In this document: in pieces, positions 32,212 through 42,317 of the stretch
Layout: the number at the start of each line of letters is the position of its first letter
Position numbering within the stretch: position 1 is the stretch's first letter
Assembly: GCA_947625055.1 (NCBI GenBank)
Contig: CANQMT010000003.1
Location: 1 to 64,000, forward strand
Direction of reading: 5' to 3'
DNA: 64,000 nt
Source: an uncultured Monoglobus sp.
GTDB lineage: Bacteria; Bacillota; Clostridia; Monoglobales; Monoglobaceae
The notes under the pieces: generated by a model
Database searches by the model: none
The model's input: only the letters and a program-made list of their open reading frames with translations
Told to the model about the DNA's origin: nothing
Program-made: the position numbers and the translations under genes

Positions 32212-35200
32212 ATGTTTTATGAAGAGAAAAACGAGACGGCTTATGTCCATGCTGCTGGCACTTATGCTTGTGGCGACCACTCTTCCCGGAATGACGATTT
32301 TTGCGTCGGGGGGGGTCAGTCTAATGACGGCATAGCCCTGACGGCGGAGACGCCGGGCGGCGTTACCTTCACCGGCAGCAACGGCGAGGCCAAAAAGGCG
32401 GACGGCTCAGGTCAAGATGATGAGCTCTTGAACTGGATCACCGCGGAACTTGACGGTGACGGCAATGCTATAATAACCGGTTATAAGTATATCCAAGGCG
32501 CGGGTGGCTCGCCTCTTGATATAACTATTCCTTCATATCTGCAGACCGGCACCGCTCAGGATGGCAATGTAACAAAGCATCCCGTTGTCGCTATAACGGA
32601 CGATGTTTTTTCGGGCTGCGAGCTGACAAGTGTTAAGTTTGCCGATACCGAGACAGATCCATGCGCGATCACGAGCATCGGCGCGAGAGCTTTTGCATCA
32701 AACGCTTTTTCGGAAATAACTTTGCCCGATTCGGTTACAGAAATGGGCTTCGGCTGCTTTACCGGCAACGACACCAAGCTTACAACCGTTAAGCTTCCCG
32801 CTAATTTGACATCTGTTCCCGAGAACTGTTTCTATAATTGTGTTAAGCTGGCGAATATCACTCTGCCTGACGGTCTCGAAACAATTGGCGCCAGAGCTTT
32901 TTACGAGTGCGATGCTTTAAGATATATAAAGATCCCCGCAAGTGTTCAAACGATCGGAACACAGGCGTTCTCGAACATTGACGCGGATATGCTTATCGAC
33001 TGCACGGCTTTTGATCCCAATGAGATTGCCGACGCGCCCTGGGGAAATGCCGACGGCTATGTTGAGTGGGATCCCAACAGTGATTTTTATAAAAACGATT
33101 CTCCGTTTTTGATCGATCCGGCTACAGGCAAAATTCACGGCCTTAAGTCAAACGTTACATATCAAGACGGAAAACTTGTGACCGATAAGGGTTACACAAA
33201 TGATAAGAACGACTATAGATATTATGTAAATCAGGCGCTCGGCGGCGGCAGCACCTCTCCCACATCGGCGCCCAAGCCCACGGATACACCTAAACCTGTT
33301 CCGACTCTTGACCCGAACGCAGAAAAATATACATATAATTTTACGGAGAACTTTATTTCTTCAAACAAGTTTACCGAAGACAGATATGTAAGTTTTGGAT
33401 CACCGAAAAGTACGGAACTTCCTGCAGATCCTGAAGTTAAGTATGATAATAAGATATTTACAACGGCATTCGCTCCAAGCGGAGGCAGCAATTATGTATA
33501 TATTAAATTGCCAAAAGCCGGTAAATGCAGATTGGTTTATCAAGATACCGGTTCATTTAGAGTAGGAGTGAGCGGCACCGATAATTCGTCCGTTGAATTT
33601 AACAGCCAAAACGGTACTCGTCCCGACAGCAGCGATTCATCAGCGTCAAATGTTGTTTACTTTGATTTTGACTTGTCGGCAAATGTAGATTATACAATTA
33701 AAAGAAACGGTTCGTCACAATATCTTTGCTATATTGAAGTGATTTTTAACGGCGGAAGCGTTGAGCCTTCGACTCCCACGCAGACGCCCGAGGCGGGCGG
33801 CGACGTTGAAACGCCTTCTCCCTCACCGACAGCGGAAGCGAGCGCACCCACAGATGAGCCCTCTCCCACACCCGCGTCCGGCGGCGAAACAGGCGATATA
33901 ATAGATTTTAGCAATGGTATACCAAGCGGAGGTCCTATTGCATTTGAAAATATGACAACACCGACATCTTTATCAAATGCTGTAGTGATGACTTACAAAG
34001 GACAGGAGTATACATTTAATTCATCGGTTTCATTGACTAAAAACAGCAGTGCTTTTTCGTTGACACCAACGGCTGATGTTACTTGTGTAATTTTCTGCAC
34101 TTCTGGGAAAAAGTTTAATGTATATAAAGATGGGACACAAGAGAAAAGCTATCCTCAATCAGATAATAATGGCATTTGTACAATTTCTTTAACGGCAAAT
34201 AATCTGTATAAAATAGAAGCTCGTGATACTCAAGATTTATACGGTATTTTGCTTGACTATGACACTGCCGCATCATCATTGTCGCTTGAGCCTCTGGCGG
34301 CTGATAACTCCGAGCCGGAGATCGTGCCTCTTTCGGCAGCGGCTTCTGCGGGCGAATATAATTATCTCTCCGTTGACGGAGACAAAGCTGATAACATAGG
34401 CAAGCAAGGCACGCTGAACATAGACGTTCCCGTAAGCGTTCCGAAGCTGAATGCCGAAGGAACAGCAACGGGCGAGTCAATAACAATAACCGGCATAGCG
34501 GACGGCGCCTTTGGCTCGCGCCCCATGAACTATGTGCTGAAATCCATTGATTTCACCGATATAAATATGACCGAGGTTCCCTCAAGCGCGTTCTGGAACG
34601 CTCAGCACATGACGAACGTGATTCTGCCCGAGGGAGTTGAGACCATAGGAAAGTATGCGTTCCGTAAGTGTCAAGCCCTGACAGAGCTGACTCTTCCTTC
34701 AACTCTCACTCGGATCGATTACTGGGCTTTCCGTCAGTGCGACAAGATGAAAACCGTGACGTTTAACACTGTCGCGAAAAACGGAACCGATTATTCGGAA
34801 TCCGACGCTAAGAACGCGCCTTTGACGCGCATTGACCGCGGCGCTTTCTCACGCTGCAACGCTCTTACGGAAATTAACATGAAGGGCACTGTGATGGGCT
34901 CTATTCAAGGCGTTGTAACAGCAGGCGACACCGTTGTTAACGAGGAGTCGATCGCAACCCATCCTTACGGCGCGTATTACGCCACGATCAATTACAAAAA
35001 CGGAGAAAAAGACACTCCCTATACTGTGACCGATACGACCGGAGATTGGCAGTTTAACAGAGTTACCGGAGATATTGTATATTATTTGGGCACAAACGTT
35101 GGTGAAAACGCAAGACTTGAAATTCCCACCAAGCTCACTTACACGCTGAACGGTGAGAATAAAGATGTTACGATCACAGGCATAGCGCAGCCCGAGGAGA

Positions 35201-38200
35201 ACACTCCGATATTGGACAGTGACGTCAATAAGAATCTTAACAGTTCAAAAACGTCAAACGATCACGGCATAGGAACTCTCGTAATTCCCCCGGGAATAAA
35301 GAATATTAACGATTCCGCGTTCTACGGCTTGTATGTCGGAAAAATCGAATTCGGAAATCCTTCCACCGTTGAAAAGATCGGATACCGTGCGTTTGGCTGC
35401 GCGATAAACTCCAAGACAAGAGAATATGAAAAGCAGTTTGCGATGTCTGATCTTGTTCTGCCCGAGTCACTGCTCACTATTGAGGATATAGCGTTCGAGG
35501 GCCGCATACTCAATCAAACCAGAAAAGAAAAAGTTACAAGCACCAAAGAAGGCGTTGCTGATCCGGAAGTCGGAGTCCTCGAAATACCGAAGGATGTGAC
35601 CAGAGTTTCATCCTCCGCTTTCCATAATGCGGAAGGCGTCGGCAAGATTGTTATAGACCAGTATCTCTATAACGAGGATGACGAAAACTATCATCGCTCG
35701 CCTCCCGGAGTTTCTTCGTACACGCCGTTCGGATTTAAGGTTCCGACGGAACTTACAAATGCGGGAATATCGCAGCTCGTGTCCCAGTATATGGACAGCG
35801 GCGAGCCTATGTTCTCGGATTATAAGCTCGACGTCGATCCCGTGAACCCGACGCACCCGATTGCCGCAAAGCCTGCCGGCGCTGTCGGCACGGAAGGCTA
35901 CAGCAATGTAAACGCGGCCGTTATAAATATCGGCGCGATCATGCCCGAAATGACTACGCCGGTATATAAGCTTGAATACACACCTAACGGAAAGAAGACG
36001 GATAATACGACCAGTATCAACACAGAGTGGTGGTCGCAGTATGCAGTTCCTGAGAATGAGAGTAGTCAGGCAATTGAAGGGGCCGGTGAAACATACAATG
36101 AATCAAAACCATATACACTTGATTTGAACAACATTCTGGGCAACGGTCTTGTGACGTTCCATGTAAATTACAGACCCACCGGACAAGAAATTTCCGAGGA
36201 TAGGTACAGAAATGTCAGAGTGAATATATTCCACAAGCATCTATATGACGCAAACGATGGAGACGGCACTGTTCCGATTGCGGATGACGGAATTGATCAA
36301 AACAACACCGGCTATCAAAACGAGGAAAATGTCGGCACGCCCGGCGCTAATGAGGCATTTGTCGAGACATACGGCGTTTCGGTTGACAACAACAAAAAAG
36401 TTGACGGCAGCAATAATCTCACGAAGACCGGTTCGGTATTTATCGGCTGGTATGTAGTTGAGGCCGACGAAACCGGCGTTATGACGAAACCCGCGGAAAT
36501 AGAGACTTCGCTCACCGAGGCCCCGAATTTTGGAGATAAGTTTATTGACATGACAAGCTCCGCGGACAATGTAAAGCTCGCAATGGGAACAAAGGACAGA
36601 ACGCTCTACGCGGTATGGGCGGTTGACGAAAACGACAACGACATTCCCGACTACAACGAGGCCAAGCTTGTGTATGATATGAACGGCGGTACATACAGCG
36701 TTCCGGCAGCTTCTCAAACAACGAACCGGTATGAGACTATGGTTCCGCGTCAGCCGAATTATGAGCTTGATGAAAGCATTAATCCCACTCGAGGCGGCTT
36801 TGTATTCCTCGGCTGGACGGAGGAACAGCAGAATGATATTATGGCCGATGAAAAGATCGCTGCGGCTGCGGATAAACTTGTAACAACTGTTAACACATCA
36901 GCCGCGACAACCACCGATCCGAAGACGGTATACGCGCTCTGGGCGGAAGATAACTTTGATTATAAAAATCCTCCCGAAAACGATACCGACGATACCAAGA
37001 AAGGTCCCGATAACATCGCCGACTATCAGCAGGTAGTATACTTCGGCAACGAGCCCGAGGGAGTTCCCATAAAGGCGCAGAATATCCCGCAGGATGAGGA
37101 ATCTTACACAGCGGGACAGAACGTAACCGTTCTGCCCGGAGATGATAATCTTCCGACGCTGGGAGGCTACAAATTCCTCGGCTGGTCGTTCGATCCTAAA
37201 AGCGTAACTCCGACGCTTCAGCCGAAGGAAACATTCCAAAAAGGAAACGGTCTGATAAAAATTTACGCGGTATGGGCAGCGGAGACATTCGGAGTTGTTT
37301 ATCACGCGAACAACGGAAGTGATCCGGAAGCGACAACGACAGACTTCAAGGAATATGCCCGCAATCAATTGGTTGAGCTGCTTGAAAACGAGTTCAATAA
37401 AGCCGACGCCGCGTTCGCCGGCTGGACAAAGAATGAAAAGTTTGAGGGAACCGCGACAAAGCTCTCGGATTTTGGCGGCAAAATGTTGTATCAGCCCCAA
37501 ACTCAAATTGAAATGGATCCGGCTGTCGGCCAAATGAATATGGACATGTACGCGGCATGGGGCAGAGATGTTGTCGGAAATATAAATCCGCAAACCGGTG
37601 ATTCCGTCGGAGACGGCGTTGTTGACTACACTCAGGTTGTCTATGTTGACGGAATAAAAGGCAGCACGCGCGCCGGAAATATGCCCGAAAACTCAAATGA
37701 ATTGACAGCAGGAGAACAATACACTGTTTCTGAAAATATACCGACAAGAGATGGATATAAATTCAGCGGCTGGAGCGGTTCGGACGGTAAAACTTATCAG
37801 GCGTCGGGAACCGTTGAGGCACTTCCCGAGGAAGGACTTGTGCTGACCGCAGAGTGGACACCCGAGGCAACACCTGAACCGATAGCTACAGAAGCTCCTA
37901 CGGAAGCGCCTACGATAGCTCCTACAGAGGCACCTACGGAAGCGCCTACAGAGGCACCTACGGAAGCTCCTACGATAGCTCCGACAGAGGCGCCTACAGA
38001 AGCTCCTACGGCAGCTCCCACAGAGGCACCCACGGAAGCTCCTACGGCAGCTCCCACTGAGGCGCCCACGGAAGCACCTACGGCAGCTCCAACAGAGGCA
38101 CCTACGGAAGCGCCTACGGCAGCTCCGACAGCGGCACCTACAGAAGCGCCTACGGCAGCTCCGACAGCGGCACCTACGGCAGCTCCCACTGAGGCACCTA

Positions 38201-39894
38201 CAGAAGCTCCTACGATAGCTCCGACAGCGGCACCCACGAACGCGCCTACGGCAGCTCCGACAGCGGCACCTACGGAAGCTCCTACAGAGGCGCCTACAGA
38301 AGCTCCTACGGCAGTTCCCACAGCAGTTCCGACAGAAGCGCCTACGAACGCTCCCACTGAGGCACCCACGGAAGCTCCTACAGCAGTTCCGACAGAAGCG
38401 CCCACAGTCGCTCCTACAAACTCACCCGCGCCTATATTCAGGCTGTTCTACGACGGCAACGGCGCCACGGGCGGCACGGTTCCGACTGATGCGGCCGAGT
38501 ACCTCGGCGGCAGCGCCGCGAAACTTCAGGATTCCGGAAGCCTTGAGAAATACGGCGCGACATTCCTCGGTTGGAGCCTTACTCCGGTAAGATCGCTTAT
38601 CACCAACGCTGAGGAGGAAGCGGCTGCGAACATAATCGACAGCGTGACATTCGCTGACAGCGACATCACGGTATACGCGGTATGGGCCGAGGACGTAAAG
38701 GGAGACAGCACAGCGGCAACTCCGCCTCCGGCGGCCACGGCCGATCCTAGCATCACGCCCGACCCTGACGCGACCGCGGCGCCGACGCCCACGACGGGCC
38801 CGGCGATATATCCCGACGGAAAACCGGACTATAAGCAGGTCATTTATAACCTTAACTACAGCACGAGCGCTATACCGCCGATCGACAAAGAAACGCACGA
38901 GTCGGGCGAGACCGTAACTGTAACGAGCGAAAAGCCGACGAGAAGCGGCTACAACTTCCTCGGCTGGAACAGAGACGCGAAGGCGGCAGATGCGGAATAC
39001 ACCGCGGGAGACACCTTCCTGATGCCTGGTGAGGGAATTACCCTCTACGCGGTATGGAAGCCCGTATCCACCGGCGGCGGAAGCAGCGGAGGCGGATGGT
39101 TCATCACACCGACGGCCTCTCCCGCGCCTACGGCGGCGCCCGCGGCAACGACCGCGCCGGCTGCGCCTCAGCTCAACCATGAGGATCACTTCGCCTACAT
39201 CGTGGGCTATCCCGAGGGCGATGTTCGTCCCGAGAACAACATAGCCCGCGACGAGGTAGCGACGATATTCTTCAGAATGCTGACCGACGAGTCAAGAGCG
39301 GCCTACTGGACGCAGACCAACGGCTACAGCGACGTTCCTGCGGATCTGTGGTCGAACAACGCGGTATCAACGATGAGCAACGCCGGAATCCTGACCGGAT
39401 ATCCTGACGGAACATTCATGCCGGAAGCGTTCATCACGAGAGCGGAGTTCGCTGCGATAGCGGCGAGGTTCGATACGGCCGGCGGCTCCGGAGTTGACAT
39501 GTTCACCGATATTGACGGCCACTGGGCAGCCGATTACATCAAGAGAGCGGCTGCGAGAGGCTGGATCAACGGTTACGGAGACGGAACGTTCAGGCCCGAT
39601 CAATACATCACCAGAGCCGAGGCGATGACGCTTGTGAACAACATACTGAACAGGCATGTCACGGCAAACGCTTTGCTCGCGGGAATGATAACATTCACCG
39701 ACAACAGCGACCCGAGCGCGTGGTATTACACCGCGGTTCAGGAAGCGACGAACTCTCACTACTATGAGAGAGCGGAAGGCGAGACTAACGAGACGTGGAC
39801 TGAGATCAGACAGCCGCGCGACTGGGCGCAGCTTGAAAAACAGCAGTCAACGGCTCAAAGCGCCGGCTCCGAAGGCTCGATATATCCGCAGTAA
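32212..39894 (+). CDS. Second giant SLH surface protein, ~2,550 aa, signal peptide out of frame
   Basis: Paralogue of the 10,244-residue protein. The long frame opens at 32212, only one base after AGGAGA, and its first ~34 residues are not a signal peptide. The proper start is probably 32219, eight bases after AGGAGA, which encodes a good signal peptide in another frame; a G8 run at 32308-32315 separates the two. Domains by approximate residue of the long frame: leucine-rich repeats (90-290), two beta modules (373-510, 563-685), leucine-rich repeats (713-1160), five InlB B-repeats (1340-1883), an Ala-Pro-Thr-rich linker (1886-2071), two more B-repeats (2075-2295), three SLH domains (2321-2506) and the same C-terminal tail as its neighbour, ending VYPQ versus IYPQ. 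As written, the exported form would not be made unless the G run changes length or ribosomes shift. Confidence 0.85.
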   Translation: MFYEEKNETAYVHAAGTYACGDHSSRNDDFCVGGGQSNDGIALTAETPGGVTFTGSNGEAKKADGSGQDDELLNWITAELDGDGNAIITGYKYIQGAGGSPLDITIPSYLQTGTAQDGNVTKHPVVAITDDVFSGCELTSVKFADTETDPCAITSIGARAFASNAFSEITLPDSVTEMGFGCFTGNDTKLTTVKLPANLTSVPENCFYNCVKLANITLPDGLETIGARAFYECDALRYIKIPASVQTIGTQAFSNIDADMLIDCTAFDPNEIADAPWGNADGYVEWDPNSDFYKNDSPFLIDPATGKIHGLKSNVTYQDGKLVTDKGYTNDKNDYRYYVNQALGGGSTSPTSAPKPTDTPKPVPTLDPNAEKYTYNFTENFISSNKFTEDRYVSFGSPKSTELPADPEVKYDNKIFTTAFAPSGGSNYVYIKLPKAGKCRLVYQDTGSFRVGVSGTDNSSVEFNSQNGTRPDSSDSSASNVVYFDFDLSANVDYTIKRNGSSQYLCYIEVIFNGGSVEPSTPTQTPEAGGDVETPSPSPTAEASAPTDEPSPTPASGGETGDIIDFSNGIPSGGPIAFENMTTPTSLSNAVVMTYKGQEYTFNSSVSLTKNSSAFSLTPTADVTCVIFCTSGKKFNVYKDGTQEKSYPQSDNNGICTISLTANNLYKIEARDTQDLYGILLDYDTAASSLSLEPLAADNSEPEIVPLSAAASAGEYNYLSVDGDKADNIGKQGTLNIDVPVSVPKLNAEGTATGESITITGIADGAFGSRPMNYVLKSIDFTDINMTEVPSSAFWNAQHMTNVILPEGVETIGKYAFRKCQALTELTLPSTLTRIDYWAFRQCDKMKTVTFNTVAKNGTDYSESDAKNAPLTRIDRGAFSRCNALTEINMKGTVMGSIQGVVTAGDTVVNEESIATHPYGAYYATINYKNGEKDTPYTVTDTTGDWQFNRVTGDIVYYLGTNVGENARLEIPTKLTYTLNGENKDVTITGIAQPEENTPILDSDVNKNLNSSKTSNDHGIGTLVIPPGIKNINDSAFYGLYVGKIEFGNPSTVEKIGYRAFGCAINSKTREYEKQFAMSDLVLPESLLTIEDIAFEGRILNQTRKEKVTSTKEGVADPEVGVLEIPKDVTRVSSSAFHNAEGVGKIVIDQYLYNEDDENYHRSPPGVSSYTPFGFKVPTELTNAGISQLVSQYMDSGEPMFSDYKLDVDPVNPTHPIAAKPAGAVGTEGYSNVNAAVINIGAIMPEMTTPVYKLEYTPNGKKTDNTTSINTEWWSQYAVPENESSQAIEGAGETYNESKPYTLDLNNILGNGLVTFHVNYRPTGQEISEDRYRNVRVNIFHKHLYDANDGDGTVPIADDGIDQNNTGYQNEENVGTPGANEAFVETYGVSVDNNKKVDGSNNLTKTGSVFIGWYVVEADETGVMTKPAEIETSLTEAPNFGDKFIDMTSSADNVKLAMGTKDRTLYAVWAVDENDNDIPDYNEAKLVYDMNGGTYSVPAASQTTNRYETMVPRQPNYELDESINPTRGGFVFLGWTEEQQNDIMADEKIAAAADKLVTTVNTSAATTTDPKTVYALWAEDNFDYKNPPENDTDDTKKGPDNIADYQQVVYFGNEPEGVPIKAQNIPQDEESYTAGQNVTVLPGDDNLPTLGGYKFLGWSFDPKSVTPTLQPKETFQKGNGLIKIYAVWAAETFGVVYHANNGSDPEATTTDFKEYARNQLVELLENEFNKADAAFAGWTKNEKFEGTATKLSDFGGKMLYQPQTQIEMDPAVGQMNMDMYAAWGRDVVGNINPQTGDSVGDGVVDYTQVVYVDGIKGSTRAGNMPENSNELTAGEQYTVSENIPTRDGYKFSGWSGSDGKTYQASGTVEALPEEGLVLTAEWTPEATPEPIATEAPTEAPTIAPTEAPTEAPTEAPTEAPTIAPTEAPTEAPTAAPTEAPTEAPTAAPTEAPTEAPTAAPTEAPTEAPTAAPTAAPTEAPTAAPTAAPTAAPTEAPTEAPTIAPTAAPTNAPTAAPTAAPTEAPTEAPTEAPTAVPTAVPTEAPTNAPTEAPTEAPTAVPTEAPTVAPTNSPAPIFRLFYDGNGATGGTVPTDAAEYLGGSAAKLQDSGSLEKYGATFLGWSLTPVRSLITNAEEEAAANIIDSVTFADSDITVYAVWAEDVKGDSTAATPPPAATADPSITPDPDATAAPTPTTGPAIYPDGKPDYKQVIYNLNYSTSAIPPIDKETHESGETVTVTSEKPTRSGYNFLGWNRDAKAADAEYTAGDTFLMPGEGITLYAVWKPVSTGGGSSGGGWFITPTASPAPTAAPAATTAPAAPQLNHEDHFAYIVGYPEGDVRPENNIARDEVATIFFRMLTDESRAAYWTQTNGYSDVPADLWSNNAVSTMSNAGILTGYPDGTFMPEAFITRAEFAAIAARFDTAGGSGVDMFTDIDGHWAADYIKRAAARGWINGYGDGTFRPDQYITRAEAMTLVNNILNRHVTANALLAGMITFTDNSDPSAWYYTAVQEATNSHYYERAEGETNETWTEIRQPRDWAQLEKQQSTAQSAGSEGSIYPQ
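32219..32335 (+). other. Out-of-frame signal peptide of the second giant protein
   Basis: ATG at 32219 is eight bases after AGGAGA, the same spacing and leader as in the 31-kb gene. It encodes MKRKTRRLMSMLLALM and then an Ala-Thr-rich core and a plausible cleavage site, a classical signal peptide. It hits TAG at 32333. Adding one G, or removing two, in the G8 run would fuse it to the long frame at the residues GGGQSNDG. Confidence 0.8.
32308..32315 (+). repeat. G8 homopolymer at the signal peptide junction
   Basis: Eight consecutive G residues exactly at the end of the predicted signal peptide. Runs of this kind are known sites of slipped-strand mispairing, and also of sequencing error. Confidence 0.9.
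37870..38425 (+). repeat. 12-bp coding minisatellite (Ala-Pro-Thr-X)
   Basis: About 46 tandem tetrapeptides of the type APTE, APTA, APTI, APTN or APTV lie inside the second giant gene. The 12-base units vary at synonymous positions and at the first residue. The stretch forms an extended, potentially O-glycosylated linker between B-repeats. Copy number is likely to vary between strains. Confidence 0.9.
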
Positions 39895-39906
39895 AAATAA
39901 AATAAA

Positions 39907-39938
39907 GAACGGGCGTTCCCATTCGGGAACGCCCGTTC
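39907..39938 (+). terminator. Terminator of the second giant gene
   Basis: Fourteen-base stem GAACGGGCGTTCCC / GGGAACGCCCGTTC with an ATTC loop. It matches the terminator at 32009 but is longer and perfectly symmetric, so it could work in both directions. Confidence 0.8.
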
Positions 39939-40047
39939 CTGTTCACTTGTTAGGTTTGCCCAAAAAGGTTTTTGCAATGAAATGATTGCCCAAAGCCCAT
40001 ATTCCGCCCTGCCAAGCCGCGGGCGGCAAAGAAGCAAAAACCTTTTG

Positions 40048-40140
40048 GTGCGGCCGGAGCCGCGTTAGCGGGTGCGGGGCACAACCGTATTCCGTTTTCT
40101 CGGATAAACGAGGCCATAAATCATTAACGTGAGCGGACAT
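40048..40140. repeat. Distant copy of the 92-bp repeat
   Basis: A diverged single copy of the repeat found twice at 656-840, in the same orientation. It retains the GGCCGGAGCCGCG start and the conserved ATAAACGAGGCC core. Confidence 0.75.
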
Positions 40141-40155
40141 TCGCCCTCGACGTCC

Positions 40156-40213
40156 CGGCTCCCCTTGGGGGAGCTGGATTTCCGCCGTAAGGCGGAAAGA
40201 CTGAGAGGGGTTC
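40156..40213. repeat. Palindromic repeat, inverted copy of 1084-1139
   Basis: Contains the hairpin TTTCCGCC / GGCGGAAA and a CTCCCC-type hairpin. Its reverse complement aligns with the array upstream of the first giant gene. Confidence 0.7.
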
Positions 40214-40282
40214 CTAATCCCTATTCGCTAATCACTAATCACTACGTTGGCTGAGAGGGGTACCTAATTCCTATTCGCTAAT
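40199..40282. repeat. Direct repeat running into the 3' end of nth
   Basis: Two near-identical units, starting around 40199 and 40249, share CTGAGAGGGG and CTATTCGCTAATC. The second supplies the last codons and the stop codon of nth. Related sequence with AGTGATTAGTGA occurs at 48709-48742. Confidence 0.7.
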
Positions 40283-40932
40283 CGCTTTTCCACGCCGATC
40301 TTCGGACAAAGATGAGCGATCGGGCACTCTCCGCAGCGCGGCCTGCCCGCGGGGCAGTATTCGCGCCCGTGATAAACCAGACGGTGGCAGAACGCTGTCT
40401 GATGCTCCTCCGGCACGATCTTGAGCAGATCGAACTCGATCTTGGTCGGGTCGCTGTTTGTCGTCAGCCCCATTCGGTTTGACAGTCGCTTGGCGTGGGT
40501 GTCGACCACGATCCCGGGAATTTTGAAAAAGTCGCCCCGCACCAAATTCGCGGTCTTTCTGCCAACGCCCGGCAGACGCAGCAGATCGTCCATAGCCTCG
40601 GGGACTTCGCCGCCGTAGTCGCTTATCAGCATTTTGCAGCAGCCTATGATGTTTTTGGCCTTGTTCCTGAAAAATCCGGTGGAGCGTATGTCCTCGCGCA
40701 GCTCGAGCTCGTCGGCGTTCGCGAAGGCGTACACATCGGGGTATTTTTTGTAAAGGTCTTTGGCGACTATGTTGACCCGTTTGTCGGTGCACTGCGCGGC
40801 GAGCTGGGTCGAGATCAGAAGCTGCAGCGGGTTCGTGTAATCCAGGGTGCAGTCCGCGTCCGCGTAAACCTCGTCAAAAATATCAATAATTTCCAAAACT
40901 CTGGCTTTTTTATCGGCAATTTTCTCTCTCAT
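40264..40932 (-). CDS. nth: Endonuclease III
   Basis: DNA glycosylase/AP lyase of base excision repair, removing oxidised pyrimidines and cutting the abasic strand. The 222-residue length is typical. It has the helix-hairpin-helix LPGVGRKTA, which carries the catalytic lysine, then VVDTHAKR with the catalytic aspartate. The C-terminal iron-sulfur cluster has the full C-x6-C-x2-C-x5-C pattern. The start ATG at 40930-40932 has AGAGGT about ten bases upstream. It is divergent from glyA, whose -35 box overlaps the nth leader. The last residues, LANRN and the stop, are encoded by an intergenic repeat unit, which suggests the natural C-terminus was replaced. Confidence 0.95.
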   Translation of the reverse strand: MREKIADKKARVLEIIDIFDEVYADADCTLDYTNPLQLLISTQLAAQCTDKRVNIVAKDLYKKYPDVYAFANADELELREDIRSTGFFRNKAKNIIGCCKMLISDYGGEVPEAMDDLLRLPGVGRKTANLVRGDFFKIPGIVVDTHAKRLSNRMGLTTNSDPTKIEFDLLKIVPEEHQTAFCHRLVYHGREYCPAGRPRCGECPIAHLCPKIGVEKRLANRN

Positions 40933-40947
40933 AACTTAAAATACCTC

Positions 40948-40976
40948 TTGCAAAATTCTATATTTAACATTATAAT
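40948..40976 (+). promoter_or_regulatory. glyA promoter
   Basis: TTGCAA, 17 bases, TATAAT, about 58 bases before the glyA start. No purine or glycine operator was recognised around it. Confidence 0.75.
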
Positions 40977-41034
40977 AGATTTGTATAAAATTTTCAACAA
41001 AAATTTATCAAAATTTTATCCGGAGGAATGATCA

Positions 41035-42273
41035 ATGTTTGAATTTGAAAATCTGAGCAAGACCGACCCCGAGGTGAAGGCGGCGATCGAGAAGGAGATC
41101 GGCAGACAGCGCGGCAAGATCGAGCTTATTGCGTCCGAGAACTTCGTCAGCCCCGCGGTTATGGAAGCCATGGGAACGCCCCTTACCAACAAGTACGCCG
41201 AGGGTTATCCCGGCAAGCGCTATTACGGCGGCTGCGAGTATGTTGACATCGTTGAGGATCTGGCCCGCGACCGCGCCAAAGAGCTGTTCGGCGCCGAGTT
41301 CGCGAACGTTCAGCCCCATTCGGGCGCGAGCGCGAACTTAGCCGTTTTCTTTGCGGCCATGGAGCCCGGCGACACATATCTCGGCATGAACCTTTCCGAG
41401 GGCGGACACCTGAGCCACGGCTCGCCGGTGAATATTTCGGGCAAATACTTTAACGTTGTGCCCTACGGCGTTGACCCCGTGACCCATAGGATCGACTATG
41501 GCAAGGTTCGCGAGCTTGCTCTTGAGCATAAACCCAAGCTGATATTGGCGGGCGCGAGCGCCTACGCGAGAGAGATCGACTTTAAGCGTTTCCGCGAGAT
41601 CGCCGACGAGGTCGGCGCGTATCTCATGGTCGATATGGCCCACATCGCCGGTCTGGTCGCGGCGGGACTGCATCCCAGCCCGGTTCCATACGCCGACTTT
41701 GTGACCACCACCACGCACAAGACTCTGCGCGGCCCTCGCGGCGGACTTATCCTCTGCAAAGAGGAGTACGGCCCGATGATCAATAAGGCCGTGTTCCCCG
41801 GAAGCCAGGGCGGCCCGCTGATGCATGTTATCGCGGCCAAGGCGGTCTGCCTCAAAGAGGCGCTGAGCGACGAGTTCAAGGCCTATCAGACGCAGGTCAA
41901 GAAAAACGCGGCGGCTCTGGCCGAGGCGCTCATGGAAAGAGGAATTGAGATCGTGTCAGGCGGAACGGACAACCACCTGATGCTAGTCAGCCTGATAAAG
42001 CAGGGGCTGACCGGCAAAGAGGTCGAGCATATGCTTGACGAGGTCGGCATCACCTGCAACAAGAACACCATTCCGGGCGACCCCAAGAGCCCGTTCGTGA
42101 CGAGCGGCATCAGACTCGGCACCCCCGCGGTAACGACCCGCGGCTTCAAGGAAGAGGACATGGTTGAGGTCGCAGAGCTTATCTCAATGATAATTAAGGA
42201 CTTTGAGGGCAATAAGAACGAGGTGGCGGACCGCGTCCAGGCTCTCTGCAAAAAGCATCCGCTTTACGAATAA
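41035..42273 (+). CDS. glyA: Serine hydroxymethyltransferase
   Basis: PLP enzyme converting serine and tetrahydrofolate to glycine and 5,10-methylene-tetrahydrofolate, the main source of one-carbon units. At 412 residues it has the usual bacterial length. The PLP lysine is in [14 protein letters not shown] near residue 228; the N-terminal IELIASENF and the YPGKRYYGG stretch are family hallmarks. GGAGGA precedes the ATG at normal spacing. It has its own promoter and is followed after 44 bases by rarA on the same strand, with which it may be co-transcribed. Confidence 0.97.
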   Translation: MFEFENLSKTDPEVKAAIEKEIGRQRGKIELIASENFVSPAVMEAMGTPLTNKYAEGYPGKRYYGGCEYVDIVEDLARDRAKELFGAEFANVQPHSGASANLAVFFAAMEPGDTYLGMNLSEGGHLSHGSPVNISGKYFNVVPYGVDPVTHRIDYGKVRELALEHKPKLILAGASAYAREIDFKRFREIADEVGAYLMVDMAHIAGLVAAGLHPSPVPYADFVTTTTHKTLRGPRGGLILCKEEYGPMINKAVFPGSQGGPLMHVIAAKAVCLKEALSDEFKAYQTQVKKNAAALAEALMERGIEIVSGGTDNHLMLVSLIKQGLTGKEVEHMLDEVGITCNKNTIPGDPKSPFVTSGIRLGTPAVTTRGFKEEDMVEVAELISMIIKDFEGNKNEVADRVQALCKKHPLYE

Positions 42274-42317
42274 CAGCGATCGGCACGGCGGACAGACTGT
42301 GCCCCGTAACCATTTTT

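Noticed and set aside
37797-38405. Minus-strand frame made of Val-Gly-Ala-Ser repeats
   Set aside because: It is the complement of the 12-base Ala-Pro-Thr minisatellite and has no independent support.
40048-40263. Insertion sequence remnant between the second giant gene and nth
   Set aside because: No transposase fragment or target-site duplication; the content is dispersed palindromic repeats only.
40264-40792. Alternative minus-strand frame over nth
   Set aside because: Arg-rich, no domain; nth in its own frame has complete catalytic and iron-sulfur motifs.
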